From Siphonodentalium dalli (Eukaryota > Mollusca > Scaphopoda > Gadilida > Siphonodentaliidae): a DNA stretch of 64,000 nt. Location: assembly GCA_032622095.1 (NCBI GenBank), contig CP136066.1, positions 106,413,319 through 106,477,318 on the forward strand, in the 5' to 3' direction. A program made the position numbers and the translations under genes. Shown here piece by piece: positions 53,876-64,000 of this stretch. Position 1 is the first letter of the stretch. Every line of letters begins with the position of its first letter. The notes beneath the pieces were generated by a model, which was not told where the DNA came from, made no database searches, and worked only from the letters and a program-made list of their open reading frames with translations.

Positions 53876-54079
53876 GACTATCAGTTGTGGTGTGACTTAC
53901 GAATTCTGGAACAGAATGTCGGACACCGCTATCTTACTCACGAGTCAGACGACGAGCGGTGGGATGCATATCGTGTCGACAAGAGTGAAAAGACTTGGCA
54001 GGAGTGTGGCCAGAAAGGTGTGCACGAGAAATATTCGTTCAGTAGAGTCCGTGAAAATAATCGTCAGGCAACATTGTGA
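53876..54079 (+). CDS. PRKD: PRKD last exon: PKD-specific C-terminal tail and stop
   Basis: The 204-bp coding part (67 codons and TGA at 54077-54079) follows the acceptor TTTATTCCTCCGTAG in phase 0. It reads [20 protein letters not shown], then [15 protein letters not shown] and a polar tail ending NNRQATL. DYQ-W-DLR-LE--(I/V)G-RY-THESDD-RW is a signature found just after the kinase domain in protein kinase D and is the strongest family evidence in the window. The last 30 residues are divergent; no vertebrate-like PDZ-binding VSIL end or obvious equivalent of its autophosphorylation site can be asserted. A longer overlapping frame from 53835 is out of phase. Confidence 0.96.
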   Translation, partial: DYQLWCDLRILEQNVGHRYLTHESDDERWDAYRVDKSEKTWQECGQKGVHEKYSFSRVRENNRQATL

Positions 54080-55375
54080 TCCCCTGCCCTCTCCTAGTGA
54101 AGTGCTATTTTCCCTGTGATGTTACAATTGGTCTGTTTTATTCTTTGATAGAGTATGCGCCTGTACATGTATGTATGGGACTACAGTCTTGTCCTGGAAG
54201 TTGATACTCTGTTTATCTCTGCATGAAAATCCATGCAGGCTGAGTTGCGTGTGGCACTTTTTCTTCAAATTCTTCGTTTTGGCTGTCGAAATATGAAACT
54301 GATTGTCGCTGAATTACGTCACAAATCGGGCTTCTTTTTTTTCTCTAAAATAGTGTGTGCTGATCATGTGGGGCCAGTTAGTTTGAAGTGACCACAACAT
54401 TTACTTGAACAGCCTTGACAGATTTGATTCATTTGTGGTATCTCCGTCACTCTCCACAACTAATTTAATGTCAGTTGTATAAATTGTGGATGACTCCCTT
54501 CTTGCGAAACCATCTTCATGGGCCTTAATAGAGCCTTAGAAGGCACATCATTAAGATAAGGTTGAGTGACTTAGTTATCCATCATTCAGTTGGGCTGATA
54601 AATGAAGCATGCATGTATAAGTGTGGGCTCTATATTATCACATCCAGTTTAACTTGTGTACTGAGTTTGAATGATAACCCGGTATTTGGGCTATTTTATA
54701 TATATCTACATACACTAAAATCTTGATGTTCCTTCTGCATTTTGTATGAATTAACAAACTAAGAACAATGCTTCAGAATCACAGACTATTTGCAAACAAT
54801 GCTTTCGAAATATAGAAATTCATGGGAAAAAGATCAAAATTTATAGAAAAAGATCATAAATTTTCCCGTTGATTGTTTTCTACACTGTTTGTCATAATTA
54901 TGTAACCAAATAATGATCATGATAATTTAAAAACTTGCAAAATATGAAATTTAAGTATGTAAATATATAGATGAATGTGATCCAATGTTATCCAATAGGG
55001 TTATGGCTATTAACTGCGAACAAAATTCTGAAAGCAACCTATTTCATAGTCAAAATCACCTTGAACCTGCTGTTCATATTTTAATGAGATCCGTTAACTC
55101 GAGACATCACTGTGACCATCTCAAATAAGCCCAAACCAGTTCAGGGCCGGGAACCTACATAATAATTTGCTTGAAAATGGTGACTACTTGTCCCACATCG
55201 ACATGATTGCTCATTGTTTTCTTCACCTAAACAAATAAAATGGCCGAAAAATGAGCTATGTATCAATTATTGCTATCTCGTCACCATATAAATATGACTA
55301 TTGAGACGATATAAGTGTTCAAGTGACTTCGGTGACCATTTTTCGAGGTTGTGAAATATTAATGCCAAAATCTCC
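54080..55375 (+). other. PRKD 3' UTR candidate and downstream DNA
   Basis: No further coding stretch follows the stop. No transposon copies lie here until 55376, in keeping with a 3' UTR. The extent is unknown; the first AATAAA I find is at 55234. Confidence 0.45.
55234..55239 (+). promoter_or_regulatory. Possible polyadenylation signal
   Basis: AATAAA lies about 1.15 kb after the stop codon. This is a single hexamer match and weak evidence on its own. Confidence 0.25.
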
Positions 55376-55502
55376 TTAACCCTTTCAGTGCCAAGTCCGA
55401 TTTTTGTATCAACCCATATTTCCTTGATCATTTTTCAAATTTATTGATTATAATAATGTGATACATTGATGGAAAGAGCTCTTTTGGCACTGAAAGGGTT
55501 AA
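55376..55502. mobile_element. TTAA-type MITE family C, copy 3
   Basis: TTAACCCTTTCAGTGCCAAG to TTGGCACTGAAAGGGTTAA. The inside is shorter than copy 1 because part of the second arm is deleted at AGAGCTCTTTTGGCAC. Confidence 0.87.
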
Positions 55503-55732
55503 AGACAAATCTGTTCGATATCCGGTTGTTGTAGTACCCTAAATGAATTGATGGGATACCTCAATGGTCTACTGTAAAATATAGAAAATGTTGCCATTTT
55601 CAAGCAAATTATAATGTACTTTCCCGGCCCTGTATATGCCAAATTGTTTTACATCTCAATTTTGTATTCTCTCAGCCCACTGTCTTTCATATTTGATGTT
55701 GGAAGTTGTCACTGTTGTTCTTGTCAATCTGT

Positions 55733-56007
55733 TTAACCCTTATCTATCTAATTATCCATTGATGGGCAGTTACTTAATTCCCATTGATTCATTTGTAGGG
55801 ATAATGCAGCTACTAAGTTCAATAAACAGCCACAGGATTCTTGTTGAATTCATTAGCTGAACACCTCTAGAAATGTCTAAACCTTTGCATTCTTCCACAT
55901 GTTGTCTGCTTATAGTATCTGGACATCCCTTCAAATGAAGAATGGACCATTCCATCTTATACTTATTGTACAGAATTGGTTAAACCATTCAGTAAACAAA
56001 GGGTTAA
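55733..56007. mobile_element. TTAA-type MITE family B, divergent copy
   Basis: TTAACCCTTATCTATCTAAT opens it and AGTAAACAAAGGGTTAA closes it. The inner hairpin is decayed (AGTTCAATAAACAGCCACAG .. TTGTTGAATTCATTAGCTGA, given in part). Open frames on both strands here have no domain. Confidence 0.72.
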
Positions 56008-56109
56008 AACATGACAATACATCTCTGGTGCACACAATACAACTGAGCGGCTACCAATGTTCCACCTCCAGTAAGAATGGTCATCGTTTATTGGACGAGC
56101 CACTAAGAT

Positions 56110-56333
56110 TTAACCCTTCCATGACTGGAGCTTCCTGAAATTTTGTGAAAACCTGTGCCATGATGCATTATCTTATATATGCAAGTCTCATGTATGAGAA
56201 TACATTGGCCTAACAATATTTACCTTGACCTTGTAAGCCAGTGCATTCTCTTATATATGCGAGGCTCCCTATGAGACTCGCATATATAAGTGAATGCACT
56301 GGCACAGGATCTTTAATGGTGCACCAGCGTTAA
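56110..56333. mobile_element. TTAA-type MITE family A, copy 9
   Basis: TTAACCCTTCCATGACTGGA opens it. Both hairpins are shortened, and it closes at GCACCAGCGTTAA after losing the usual last ~20 bp. Confidence 0.78.
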
Positions 56334-56339
56334 AATATC

Positions 56340-57356
56340 GGATGATTGTGAATTCTAAATTTAGAACTTCAGGCCAGACTCTTCTATCATCCACAATAAC
56401 ATCAGACCCCTCATAATTACAGATTTTATTCCACTCTGACAATACATAACATGTTATCTGCCTTTCATGACGTTAGGTAATTCTCAGTGAAAGTTGATTA
56501 TTCAAGCATTCCACATCCCAGATTCATCGAAAATATTATGGTTTCATAAACATTAACCCAATTGTTACATAATTGAGACATCTGTTTGTCCAATTAAAGA
56601 TGCACAATCCATTTTGATGGTCCGTCGAGTTACAACTACAACAGAATATAAGTAAAGGCTGATTCAGTCATCCAAATTTAGTTTATTACCAACAAATACT
56701 CACAACAATACCAAGCATGATATGATATTTTCCGAAAAAGTACTATAATAGCATTTTTCTTGATAGTTTGGATGGTGAGAGAGTGTGGTTTACAACTTCC
56801 ATACAAACATTTATTTCCATGTGTTAACTAGCATGGTGTTATATAACATGTCTATTTGCAGGAATAAAATGATTCATAGATAAGTATATGTATGTATCCG
56901 TATGCCAACTATTACCAGATACCTGATTTTTTATTGTTGGCAAAACTTTTCATCATCTTATATTCATAAAATGATTTGCGATTGCCACCGATTGCCATGC
57001 AAAGCCACCATGAACCTTGGCCTTTCATGACCTCTCCTGACAGCGTCTGCATATCTCCGTATATTTCTAGAAGAAGTCAGTGGAATTTTTGCCAAGCTGA
57101 CAAAAAATCAAGGTAGATCAAATTAATTTGGAAAATCAAAATCTTGTAACTCTCAGCTTTGAGGGGTGGGTTCCTCGATTAAAATCAAATAATTTTGTTT
57201 TACCTCCAAAGCCAAAGAAACAGTAATTGAGGGCCATTAAATTGGATTATGTATCTTTGATATTTTCCTTGCCATGGTTGCCCACTATCGCTATGCATAT
57301 GTTAAGAAACATACACTTCCTTTTAAAGATATGCTCTCTCTTCATTATTCAGGATG
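56340..57356. other. Intergenic DNA with no recognised feature
   Basis: No repeat family, exon pattern or RNA gene recognised. Confidence 0.45.
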
Positions 57357-57542
57357 TTAACCCTTTCATGACTGGAGCTGTGATGGTGCAGCATTAAAGA
57401 CCATGTGCCAGTACATTCTCTTATATATTCAAGTCTCCCATTGGGAGCCTCGCATACATAAGAGAATGCACTGGCTTCCAAGGTCAAGGTAAATATTGTT
57501 AGGCCAATGTATTCTTATATATGCGAGGCTCCCTATGCGATA
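57357..57542. mobile_element. TTAA-type MITE family A, copy 10 (right part lost)
   Basis: TTAACCCTTTCATGACTGGA opens it. It breaks off in the second hairpin at GAGGCTCCCTATGCGATATA. Confidence 0.78.
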
Positions 57543-57673
57543 TATATATAGACGTCAAAATTATACTATTTTTAGAACACAATTTGGCTTTGTTTTCTGT
57601 TTATTTATTTTAAACAATTGAAAATCTCTCCTTTTAATTACTTGTAAGTTGAGTATGTTTGATACAATTTGTA

Positions 57674-57885
57674 CAGTAATGCCCTAAATAATCGACTCGT
57701 TAACCACAGGAGAATTATGGGTAATTTTTCAGGATTTAGTCAGAAATATGGCTTGTTGCCATTCATCAGAAAGCCCTCAGTGAGAGCTTTCCGATGAATG
57801 GAAACAAGCCATATTTCCGACTAAATCCTGAAAAATTACCCATAATTCTCCTGTGGTTAGGAGTCGATTATTTAGGGCATTACTG
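57674..57885. mobile_element. TA-flanked palindromic MITE, copy 12 (complete)
   Basis: Full length from CAGTAATGCCCTAAATAATC, flanked by TA. Both arms share the change CAGGAG/CTCCTG in place of CAGCAG/CTGCTG, so the two arms stayed matched. Confidence 0.92.
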
Positions 57886-58104
57886 TATCTCATGTATTTT
57901 TGAGGATATTAGTACAACCGTGTATTCGTAATGAGTTTCATAACAAATTCCAATGTCATTGTAATAAGTATTGTTCAGGAAAAGAGAACACATCTTTAAG
58001 CTTAATCATGGGAAATCATGTCTTCAAAACTATCTATGCGAAGTCATTTTAAAATGCATATATTCTGAAGGTGAAAATGGAATAAACAATAGTTGCACAA
58101 CAGT

Positions 58105-58359
58105 TTAACCTTTCCATGACTGGAGCTTCCTGAAATTTTACAAAAACCCAGTTCCAATGCATTCTCTTATATATGCGAGTTGGGAGCCTCACATATATAA
58201 GAGAATATATTGGCCTAACAATATTTACCTTGACCTTTGTAAGCCAGTGCATTCTCTTATATATGCGATGCCCCGTTGCGAGACTCGCACATATAAGATA
58301 ATGCACTGGCACAGGGTCTTTAATGCTGCACCAGCACAGTTCCCATCATGAAATGGTTA
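58105..58359. mobile_element. TTAA-type MITE family A, copy 11
   Basis: TTAACCTTTCCATGACTGGA opens it. The right end is decayed (ATCATGAAATGGTTAT). Frames on both strands carry the recurring IYKRMHW peptide coded by the hairpins. Confidence 0.8.
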
Positions 58360-58512
58360 TCTAACCCACTTATACAGAGTCCTGAATAATTAGCATCTCA
58401 TTTCATTTCTACAAACAACTATTCAGCTGATCATTGTATACTGCTGGCCTCTGCATTTGTTCATGGCCTTCATGGCCAATGATAATCCTTTGTGTGGGAT
58501 ATTCTGGTGATA

Positions 58513-58633
58513 CAGTAATGCCCTCGGGGAGAGCTTTCCGATGAATGGCAACAAGCCATATTTCCGACTAAATCCTGAAAAGTTACCCATAATTCTGCTG
58601 TGTTTAAGGAGTCGATTACTTAGGGCATTACTG
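58513..58633. mobile_element. TA-flanked palindromic MITE, copy 13 (left arm mostly deleted)
   Basis: CAGTAATGCCCTCGGGGAGA joins the tip to the centre. The right arm is complete to GGGCATTACTG and TA. Confidence 0.83.
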
Positions 58634-58721
58634 TACCTTGTAACATTCTCCAAAATAGACAAGTTCCATGTTAATCATAGAAGACATACGTGTGTAATAA
58701 TTCCAAACTTATAGGAAAGAG

Positions 58722-58983
58722 TTAACCCTTCCATGTCTGGAGCTTCCTGAAATTTTGCGAAAACCCTGTGCCAATGCATTCTCTTATATATGCGAGTAAG
58801 GAAAATTTCATATATTAGAGAATGCATTGACCTAACACTATTAACCTTGACCTTGTAAACCAGTGCATTCTCTTATATACATGTATACATGTCTCCCCAT
58901 TGGAGACTCACATATACAAGAGAATGCACTGGCTCAGGGTCTTTAATGATGCACCAGCGCAGCTCCCATCATGAAAGGGTTAA
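58722..58983. mobile_element. TTAA-type MITE family A, copy 12 (complete)
   Basis: TTAACCCTTCCATGTCTGGA to CATCATGAAAGGGTTAA, with both hairpins present but one decayed in its centre (GAGTAAGGAAAATTTCATAT). Confidence 0.85.
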
Positions 58984-58997
58984 TCATAGAAGATACT

Positions 58998-59227
58998 TTA
59001 ACCCTTTCTCTACTAAATACTCATTGACAAGTAGTTCCCTTAGGAAATCTTCAGATAGGTTGTTGAACTAATTATCTGAAAATTTCCATCTAAACAATAG
59101 GACCCCTTCTGCACTTTTTAATCTGTTGCTTATTTTTCCTGAAAAAACCTCGAAATTATTAATAGACCATTCCAAGATATACTTTTATAACCGAATGGGA
59201 GAATCCATTTAGTATAGATAGGGTTAA
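58998..59227. mobile_element. TTAA-type MITE family B, copy 6
   Basis: TTAACCCTTTCTCTACTAAA to TTTAGTATAGATAGGGTTAA. The inner hairpin is reduced, with AGGTTGTTGAACTAATTATC retained. It lies 14 bp from a family A copy. Confidence 0.84.
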
Positions 59228-59843
59228 TTTGCTACTTAGTGGAGACAGCATCCAAGGTAATGGTTCCATCCTTACTATGCTGTGATGTTTAACAACATCA
59301 ATTAAATGAATATTCTGTGTTCTCACTGCAGCCACCTCTCTCTTCAACCAAAGATGAGCTCATTCAAATTCTTATCAAGAATTTAAAAGTTCCAAACTCC
59401 ATCTCCCATTTGTACACATTTATAAACTTACATGTAGATAGGTTTTTGTTGAAAATTTAATTAATGATGGTTAAAAGCCATTTGAAGATAGTTTCTGTAG
59501 ATTACTTGGAAATTAAAAAAAAAAAAATTTACTCCTTAAAATTATCGAAATGTCCATTACTTTCTATGTTACCTGAGAACACATGTATTCATTTTAATGG
59601 CCCAAGAGACATCTTATTCTATGCAAATTAATTTATGTGATGTATCAAGCGCAGTGAGGTTGTTGGGGTCGATATTGCAACGTTTTATGAGAAATGGACA
59701 TCAGTCTCATTCAATGAGAAATTGAAATATTGCTCGAAAAATTAGTTAACGTGAAATTATTCTCTTCTGCAGCTTGCAGTGTATTGATTCTATCCCACTG
59801 CCAATTATACAATCATGATGGCTGAAACAAACTCATGGATGTA

Positions 59844-60056
59844 CAGTAATGACCTAAATAATCGACTCCTTAACCACAGCAGAATTATGGGTAATTTTTC
59901 AGGATTTAGTCAGAAATATGGCTTGTTGCCATTCATCGGAAAGATCTCAGTGAGAGCTTTCCGATGAATGGCAACAAGCCATATTTCCGACTAAATCCTG
60001 AAAAATTACACTTAATTCTGCTGTGGTTAAGGAGTCGATTATTTAGGGCATTACTG
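59844..60056. mobile_element. TA-flanked palindromic MITE, copy 14 (complete)
   Basis: Full length from CAGTAATGACCTAAATAATC to GGGCATTACTG, flanked by TA, with only a few mismatches between arms (for example CACTTAATTC against GAATTATGGG). Confidence 0.92.
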
Positions 60057-61576
60057 TACATGTATTGACCAATGAGAGGTGAGACTTTATCAACTTACAA
60101 AAATCGTAGATAAAAAACGCATGTACATACAACAATGACGGATTTCACTTGACAGGGGTTGCATTTGGTATTGAAAGCCCGACATATTCTTGAATCTAAC
60201 AGATGACCATCAAGACTGAGAATTGCTTAAATTTGACACCAGGGACAGCAATATTTGCCCTGCTCAATGAACACAAAATGGAATTTATTTTTAAAATAGG
60301 AAAAACCTTGGAAATGAACTTGAATGACCTATACAAATTAATTGGGTCAAGTGTATTTCTGTATAAAATGTTATGACTTAGACCCTATCAGCTGCAGTGA
60401 ACACATGTGGCATTATGCTGACAAGAAGAATTCCACAGTGCCTCATTTAATTAAAAACTAGGTCAATTTGTTATTTTGGCAAACAGAGAGTAATTGAGAG
60501 AGATTGGTTGTTTGTAGATAGTAAAAGATAACTCATATGATTTGATACACTGTCCCTGATTTACCAACGTCGTCACAAAATTAAAAAAAGTCATGTATGA
60601 AGGTACATGTAATAATATATCTAATGCGAATCACTGACTCTTGCAGGACTTTAGGACTTGCAGGAATCGTGTGATTAATATCTGAGTTGATAGCAAGAAA
60701 TTAATCTTTCAAAAATCAAGCTAAAAGTTGAAAAATAATTCATTGCATAGCTTGTACTGTTGCACACTTTATGGCTACCTTGACTAGACTCAAACTCGCA
60801 AGTATTGTTTTGTTTTATTATATGAAAATACTTCATTAGAGCAATTTTTCACATTTTCTTCTTGCCGACATCTTAGAGCAATTTTTCACATTTTCTTCTT
60901 GTCGACATCTGGTTTTTAAGAGAAATTTTAATCAATCTTTCCACAGGTGTCAATCAAATAATTTAAGCAGATATATTCTACCAATCAGTGACTGAGTCGG
61001 TCATTTTCAGCATTAAAAATTCTGACACCATCTTTGTTCACATTAATTTGGATATCAGTGCATACTTTCAGTGTTATAGGCAATTTTCAGACATTATCAT
61101 AATGTACTGAGCTTGTGATATGTACTCTGATGTTGGGAAATTTATTCATAACTATAACAGTGTCTTTCATGTTGTGTGACACACCAAATTCTACATATAT
61201 ATAGGACAAGAACAAGGTATGTTCCTGTGTGGAAAAAACCAGCATAAGCACAGGCTGTAAAAATCATATGCTAGTATAAATGTAATTTTGGTAGTCAATT
61301 GTCTCCTTGCAACTGCTATGCTCCAACCGCTATGCTCCTCCCACTATGACTGGCTGTGGAATCATCCATTGTCCCACTACACAGTGCACCACATGGAATA
61401 TGTTCATTCTAATAAACCAATGGTTGGACTGGTTCATTATACTTTCTTTCAGTTCCTATGATTTACTAATTTCAACTAAAATAAGATTTGATTTTTAAAT
61501 ATATTTGTTTTTAGTATAATTTATGGAGGTTAATAACGAATAATATTAGAAGGATTGAGAACTTTTCGATTTACTG
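60057..61576. other. Intergenic DNA with a 38-bp tandem duplication only
   Basis: AGAGCAATTTTTCACATTTT and CTTCTTGCCGACATCTT occur twice in tandem at about 60838-60912. No gene, RNA gene or named transposon was recognised. The 63-codon frame at 61307-61498 shows no domain. Confidence 0.5.
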
Positions 61577-62141
61577 TTAAAGGTAGACTGTATACCAATT
61601 TCAATACATTCCTTGTAGTAACAACAATCTTGTATCGGTAATATATTTAAAAAAAATTATTAAAAGTTTGGGTCGAAGATGTCTGCTGAAAACGTTCTGT
61701 ATAACAGGCTATCACAAAAATCAAATTTAATTATTTAATATAAATTAGTTTATGGCTGGTAGTTTATGGCTGGAGTCATAAACTAAGTGACAAATTTCAG
61801 TGTACCATACAACGTAATCAAATGAATTACATGGAAAGTGGATTGAACATTTTGCACACGTCGGGGTAAAAATTTATGTCGATACGGGGCATCAACTCAA
61901 GACACCCGCTGACTATACAATAAAATATCCGTAAAATATTTTTATTCCCGGTCAATTCGTACTCCCATCGTACTCAGTATAGTGAAAGTTGACAGATTTT
62001 GGTCATCAAACATGTTTTATTCCAGAGTGATATCCATTTCCATTGGTACTCATTCTTGGCATATTGGTAAAGTTCTTGTTATTACTTCAGGCTAAACATA
62101 TCCCTCAAATACAGAACATTTTGAGTACAGTCCCCCTTTAA
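61577..62141. mobile_element. TTAA-flanked element with TTAAAGG.GACTGTA ends
   Basis: The left end TTAAAGGTAGACTGTATAC is matched by the complement of the right end, TTAAAGGGGGACTGTACTC, at 16 of 19 positions. The inside (565 bp in total) has no notable frame and no second copy here. Confidence 0.62.
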
Positions 62142-62530
62142 AGATGGTATATATCTTCTGGGATTCTTCCCTAATTTTTGTATTGACTCTGATTGACTGA
62201 GACATAAAAAGTTATAATTTTGAGTCTGAGAACATTGCAGGAGCTTGTAGGAAATCTATTTATTTTTTTTCACAAACCAAAACTGGGAAAGTAAATGTTA
62301 CTATTTTTAGAACATTACAACATTTTTGATTGAAAATCTATCATTTAAAACACTTTTTAAAGTGAAATATGTTTAACACCAGATTATTCTTATGTTTTTG
62401 GGGAATAATTATGCAAAAATTTTCTTCAAAAAAATTCATATATTATTGTTGTAATTGTTGCCTGGAAGAGATAGAGCATCTTTAATTTGTTTTAACTAAT
62501 CTTTATTTGGAAAGATACATAATCTTTTGG

Positions 62531-62774
62531 TTAACCCTTTTCTATACTAAATACTCATTTACAAGTTTTTTTGGGAATGTTCAGATAATAAGTTCAACAA
62601 ACATAGGTCGTTTGTTGAACTTATTATCTGAACATTTCCCGCCAATACTTCTACTATGTTTTCGTCTCCGTCATTTGTTCATTTTCCTGAACACCCATCC
62701 AAATGAATAATAGACCATTCAAATGTTACCGCTAGAACTGTGTGGGAGAATCCATTTAGTAAAGAAAGGGTTAA
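62531..62774. mobile_element. TTAA-type MITE family B, copy 7 (complete)
   Basis: TTAACCCTTTTCTATACTAA to TTAGTAAAGAAAGGGTTAA, with the inner hairpin around ACAAACATAGGTCGTTTGTT well preserved. Confidence 0.87.
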
Positions 62775-62834
62775 ATTTGTAGCAATTAATTTTAGTTTAG
62801 TTTTACTATTTATCTACTTTATTCCCTTACCGAA

Positions 62835-63135
62835 ATCTTAGTGATATCTTAGTGCTTCCTTAGTGATTGAATGCTGGAGGAAAATCACTAAGAAACACTA
62901 ACAATAATCAGTAGGTGAAATGCCTAATAGGGAAAGTGAATGCTAATCTTAGTGCTTCTTAATGCTCAAGCACTACCTTAGTGCTTCCTTAGTCCTCTAT
63001 TTGGGTGAAATATTCATGAGCTTAGTGCTCGAGCACTAAGCTTAGTGCTCGAGCACTAATCTAATTTACATATCACTAGTGCTTGCCTTAGTGCTCAAGC
63101 ACTTATTTTTAATGATTTGTGAGCACTAAGGTTGA
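62835..63135. repeat. Cluster of CTTAGTGCT/AGCACTAAG palindromic motifs
   Basis: The 8-9-bp motif CTTAGTGCT or its complement occurs more than ten times. At about 63020-63057 it forms two adjacent perfect palindromes, CTTAGTGCTCGAGCACTAAG followed by a near copy. Spacing is irregular, so this is not a simple microsatellite. Confidence 0.85.
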
Positions 63136-63735
63136 AATAATAAATTCCAGCTAATATAGTATAGGCTAGTAGTAAATAAACATGCACATGTACTCACAAT
63201 TTATTCTATAGGGTCCCTATTTGTGTCCCACGGGTGTATATATAATCCTTCATCAAGTTTTTAATGAAATACAGTAATTTTCAAATTGATAACTTGATAA
63301 CTTTTAATTGGAAAAATAACATTTATACTAAACATCTGTAACATTTCATCGATTACTTTATCTAAATCACGAATATATGTACATGATTCTCTATTCTGGT
63401 CTTCCTCGGTTTAATTGTACTGACTTATTCCTGCAAAGAGAAATAAAAAATATGTTTAAAATTTGAATTATAATGTTGAATCTAGGCATACTATTACTGA
63501 ATGAGTGTCTAATCTCCAATGGATGCAAATAGCAATTCTGCCAATATGCGTTATTTGCAATCCGATGCTAGCTTAAATTTAAAAAAACATATTTTTGAAA
63601 TAACAGAACTATATGCCAATATTATCATTATTCCTACCTGTTTTCCATAAAATAAGACCCACTTATACATATATACTGATGATACTGTCCTAGCTGCCTC
63701 AAACTTTTGCAATTTAACTGTGAAAACTTTCAATG
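63136..63735. other. Intergenic DNA with no recognised feature
   Basis: AT-rich. The 103-codon minus-strand frame at 63551-63862 runs into the TTAA/CCGGAATACCGG repeat and has no visible domain. Confidence 0.4.
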
Positions 63736-63736
63736 T

Positions 63737-63818
63737 TAACCCTTTCAACCCGGGAGACCGGAATACCGGTCCGATCCTTATTTTCCTATATCCCGGGAGA
63801 CCGGAATACCGGTCCGGA
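63737..63818. repeat. TTAACCCTTTCAACCCGGG end with a duplicated CGGGAGACCGGAATACCGG motif
   Basis: TTAACCCTTTCAACCCGGGA looks like the left end of yet another TTAA-type family. The 22-bp phrase beginning CCCGGGAGACCGGAATACCG occurs twice, 40 bp apart. No matching right end is seen before the window closes. Confidence 0.6.
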
Positions 63819-64000
63819 AACCATACGATTTTTGACACGAAAATACAGCATAATAAACGCACATATCCATAAGAATTGTACTTCTACTTTGCACACATGA
63901 GTCCCCGGTTTACCACCGTGACTTTGGCTGTCGAACTGGCTACAGAGGGTCTGTTTCTTCGCGCATGCGCAGAGGCATATTAAAATAAAAAAGTTAGTTT

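Larger units (their letters stand above)
5460..54079 (+). other. PRKD: Span of the protein kinase D gene within the window (3' part)
   Basis: Ordered, phase-compatible exons encode a kinase domain of the PKD family (CAMK group) followed by the family's own C-terminal tail. PKD is a diacylglycerol- and PKC-activated serine/threonine kinase that acts at the trans-Golgi, plasma membrane and nucleus. Its regulatory N-terminus (two C1 domains and a PH domain) is not in the window, so the gene extends upstream. One internal exon is missing, probably in the assembly gap at 37720-37819. Introns range from about 0.8 to 24.9 kb and hold most of the transposons listed here. Confidence 0.93.

Noticed and set aside
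53835-54119. A 94-codon frame overlapping the PRKD tail exon
   Set aside because: It is out of phase with the exon, whose own frame gives the PKD signature THESDDERW.
63551-63862. 103-codon minus-strand frame
   Set aside because: It runs through a TTAA-type repeat with a duplicated CCGGAATACCGG motif and has no recognisable domain.

Overview
The window is AT-rich eukaryotic DNA, most likely from a marine bivalve mollusc. It holds one recognisable multi-exon gene with small exons and very large introns, set in a dense field of short non-autonomous transposons. Supporting a mollusc are dispersed repeats with (CCGT)n tracts next to ~150-bp tandem core units, a layout described for bivalve Pearl/Helitron-like elements. 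The species itself is inference.

The gene is a protein kinase D (PRKD) on the + strand. Its exons run from about 5460 (candidate linker exon) through the kinase domain (30430 to 49145) to the stop codon at 54079. All kinase landmarks can be read across GT-AG exons with compatible phases: glycine loop, VAIK lysine, HCDLKPEN loop, DFG, the EKSFRRS activation loop, APE, and the PKD-type tail beginning DYQLW. The N-terminal half (C1 and PH domains) must lie upstream of the window. One exon, expected to carry the segment after the DMWSVG motif, is absent. A 100-N assembly gap at 37720-37819 lies in exactly that interval.

The most interesting point is a second, divergent exon at 40562-40650. It encodes the same kinase C-lobe segment as the canonical exon at 49060-49145 and has the same splice phases on both sides (1 and 0). 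It is a candidate mutually exclusive exon, or an exon from another kinase trapped in the intron. A second oddity is the exon ending at 32960: its last ~72 bases plus splice donor are repeated in tandem, giving four near-identical 5' splice sites.

Layout: 1-2890 is a satellite-like array with an 802-bp higher-order unit. 2890-30430 is intronic DNA filled with transposon copies and one candidate exon. 30430-36322 holds the N-lobe and most C-lobe exons. 36323-49059 is a repeat-rich intron with the gap, poly-G palindromes, two hAT-like elements with perfect 8-bp target duplications, and the divergent exon. 49060-54079 holds the last two exons in a comparatively repeat-poor stretch. 54080-64000 is 3' UTR and intergenic DNA with more transposon copies.

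Recurring families: (i) a TA-flanked near-perfect palindrome of ~213 bp ending in CAGTAATGCCC (14 copies); (ii) hAT-like elements with 8-bp duplications and CAAGCCTGA or CAGGCCT ends (about 10 copies); (iii) several TTAA-flanked, piggyBac-like MITE families beginning TTAACCCTTT or TTAAAGG (about 30 copies or fragments); (iv) Pearl/Helitron-like repeats. No bacterial-type operons, CRISPR arrays or convincing RNA genes were seen.
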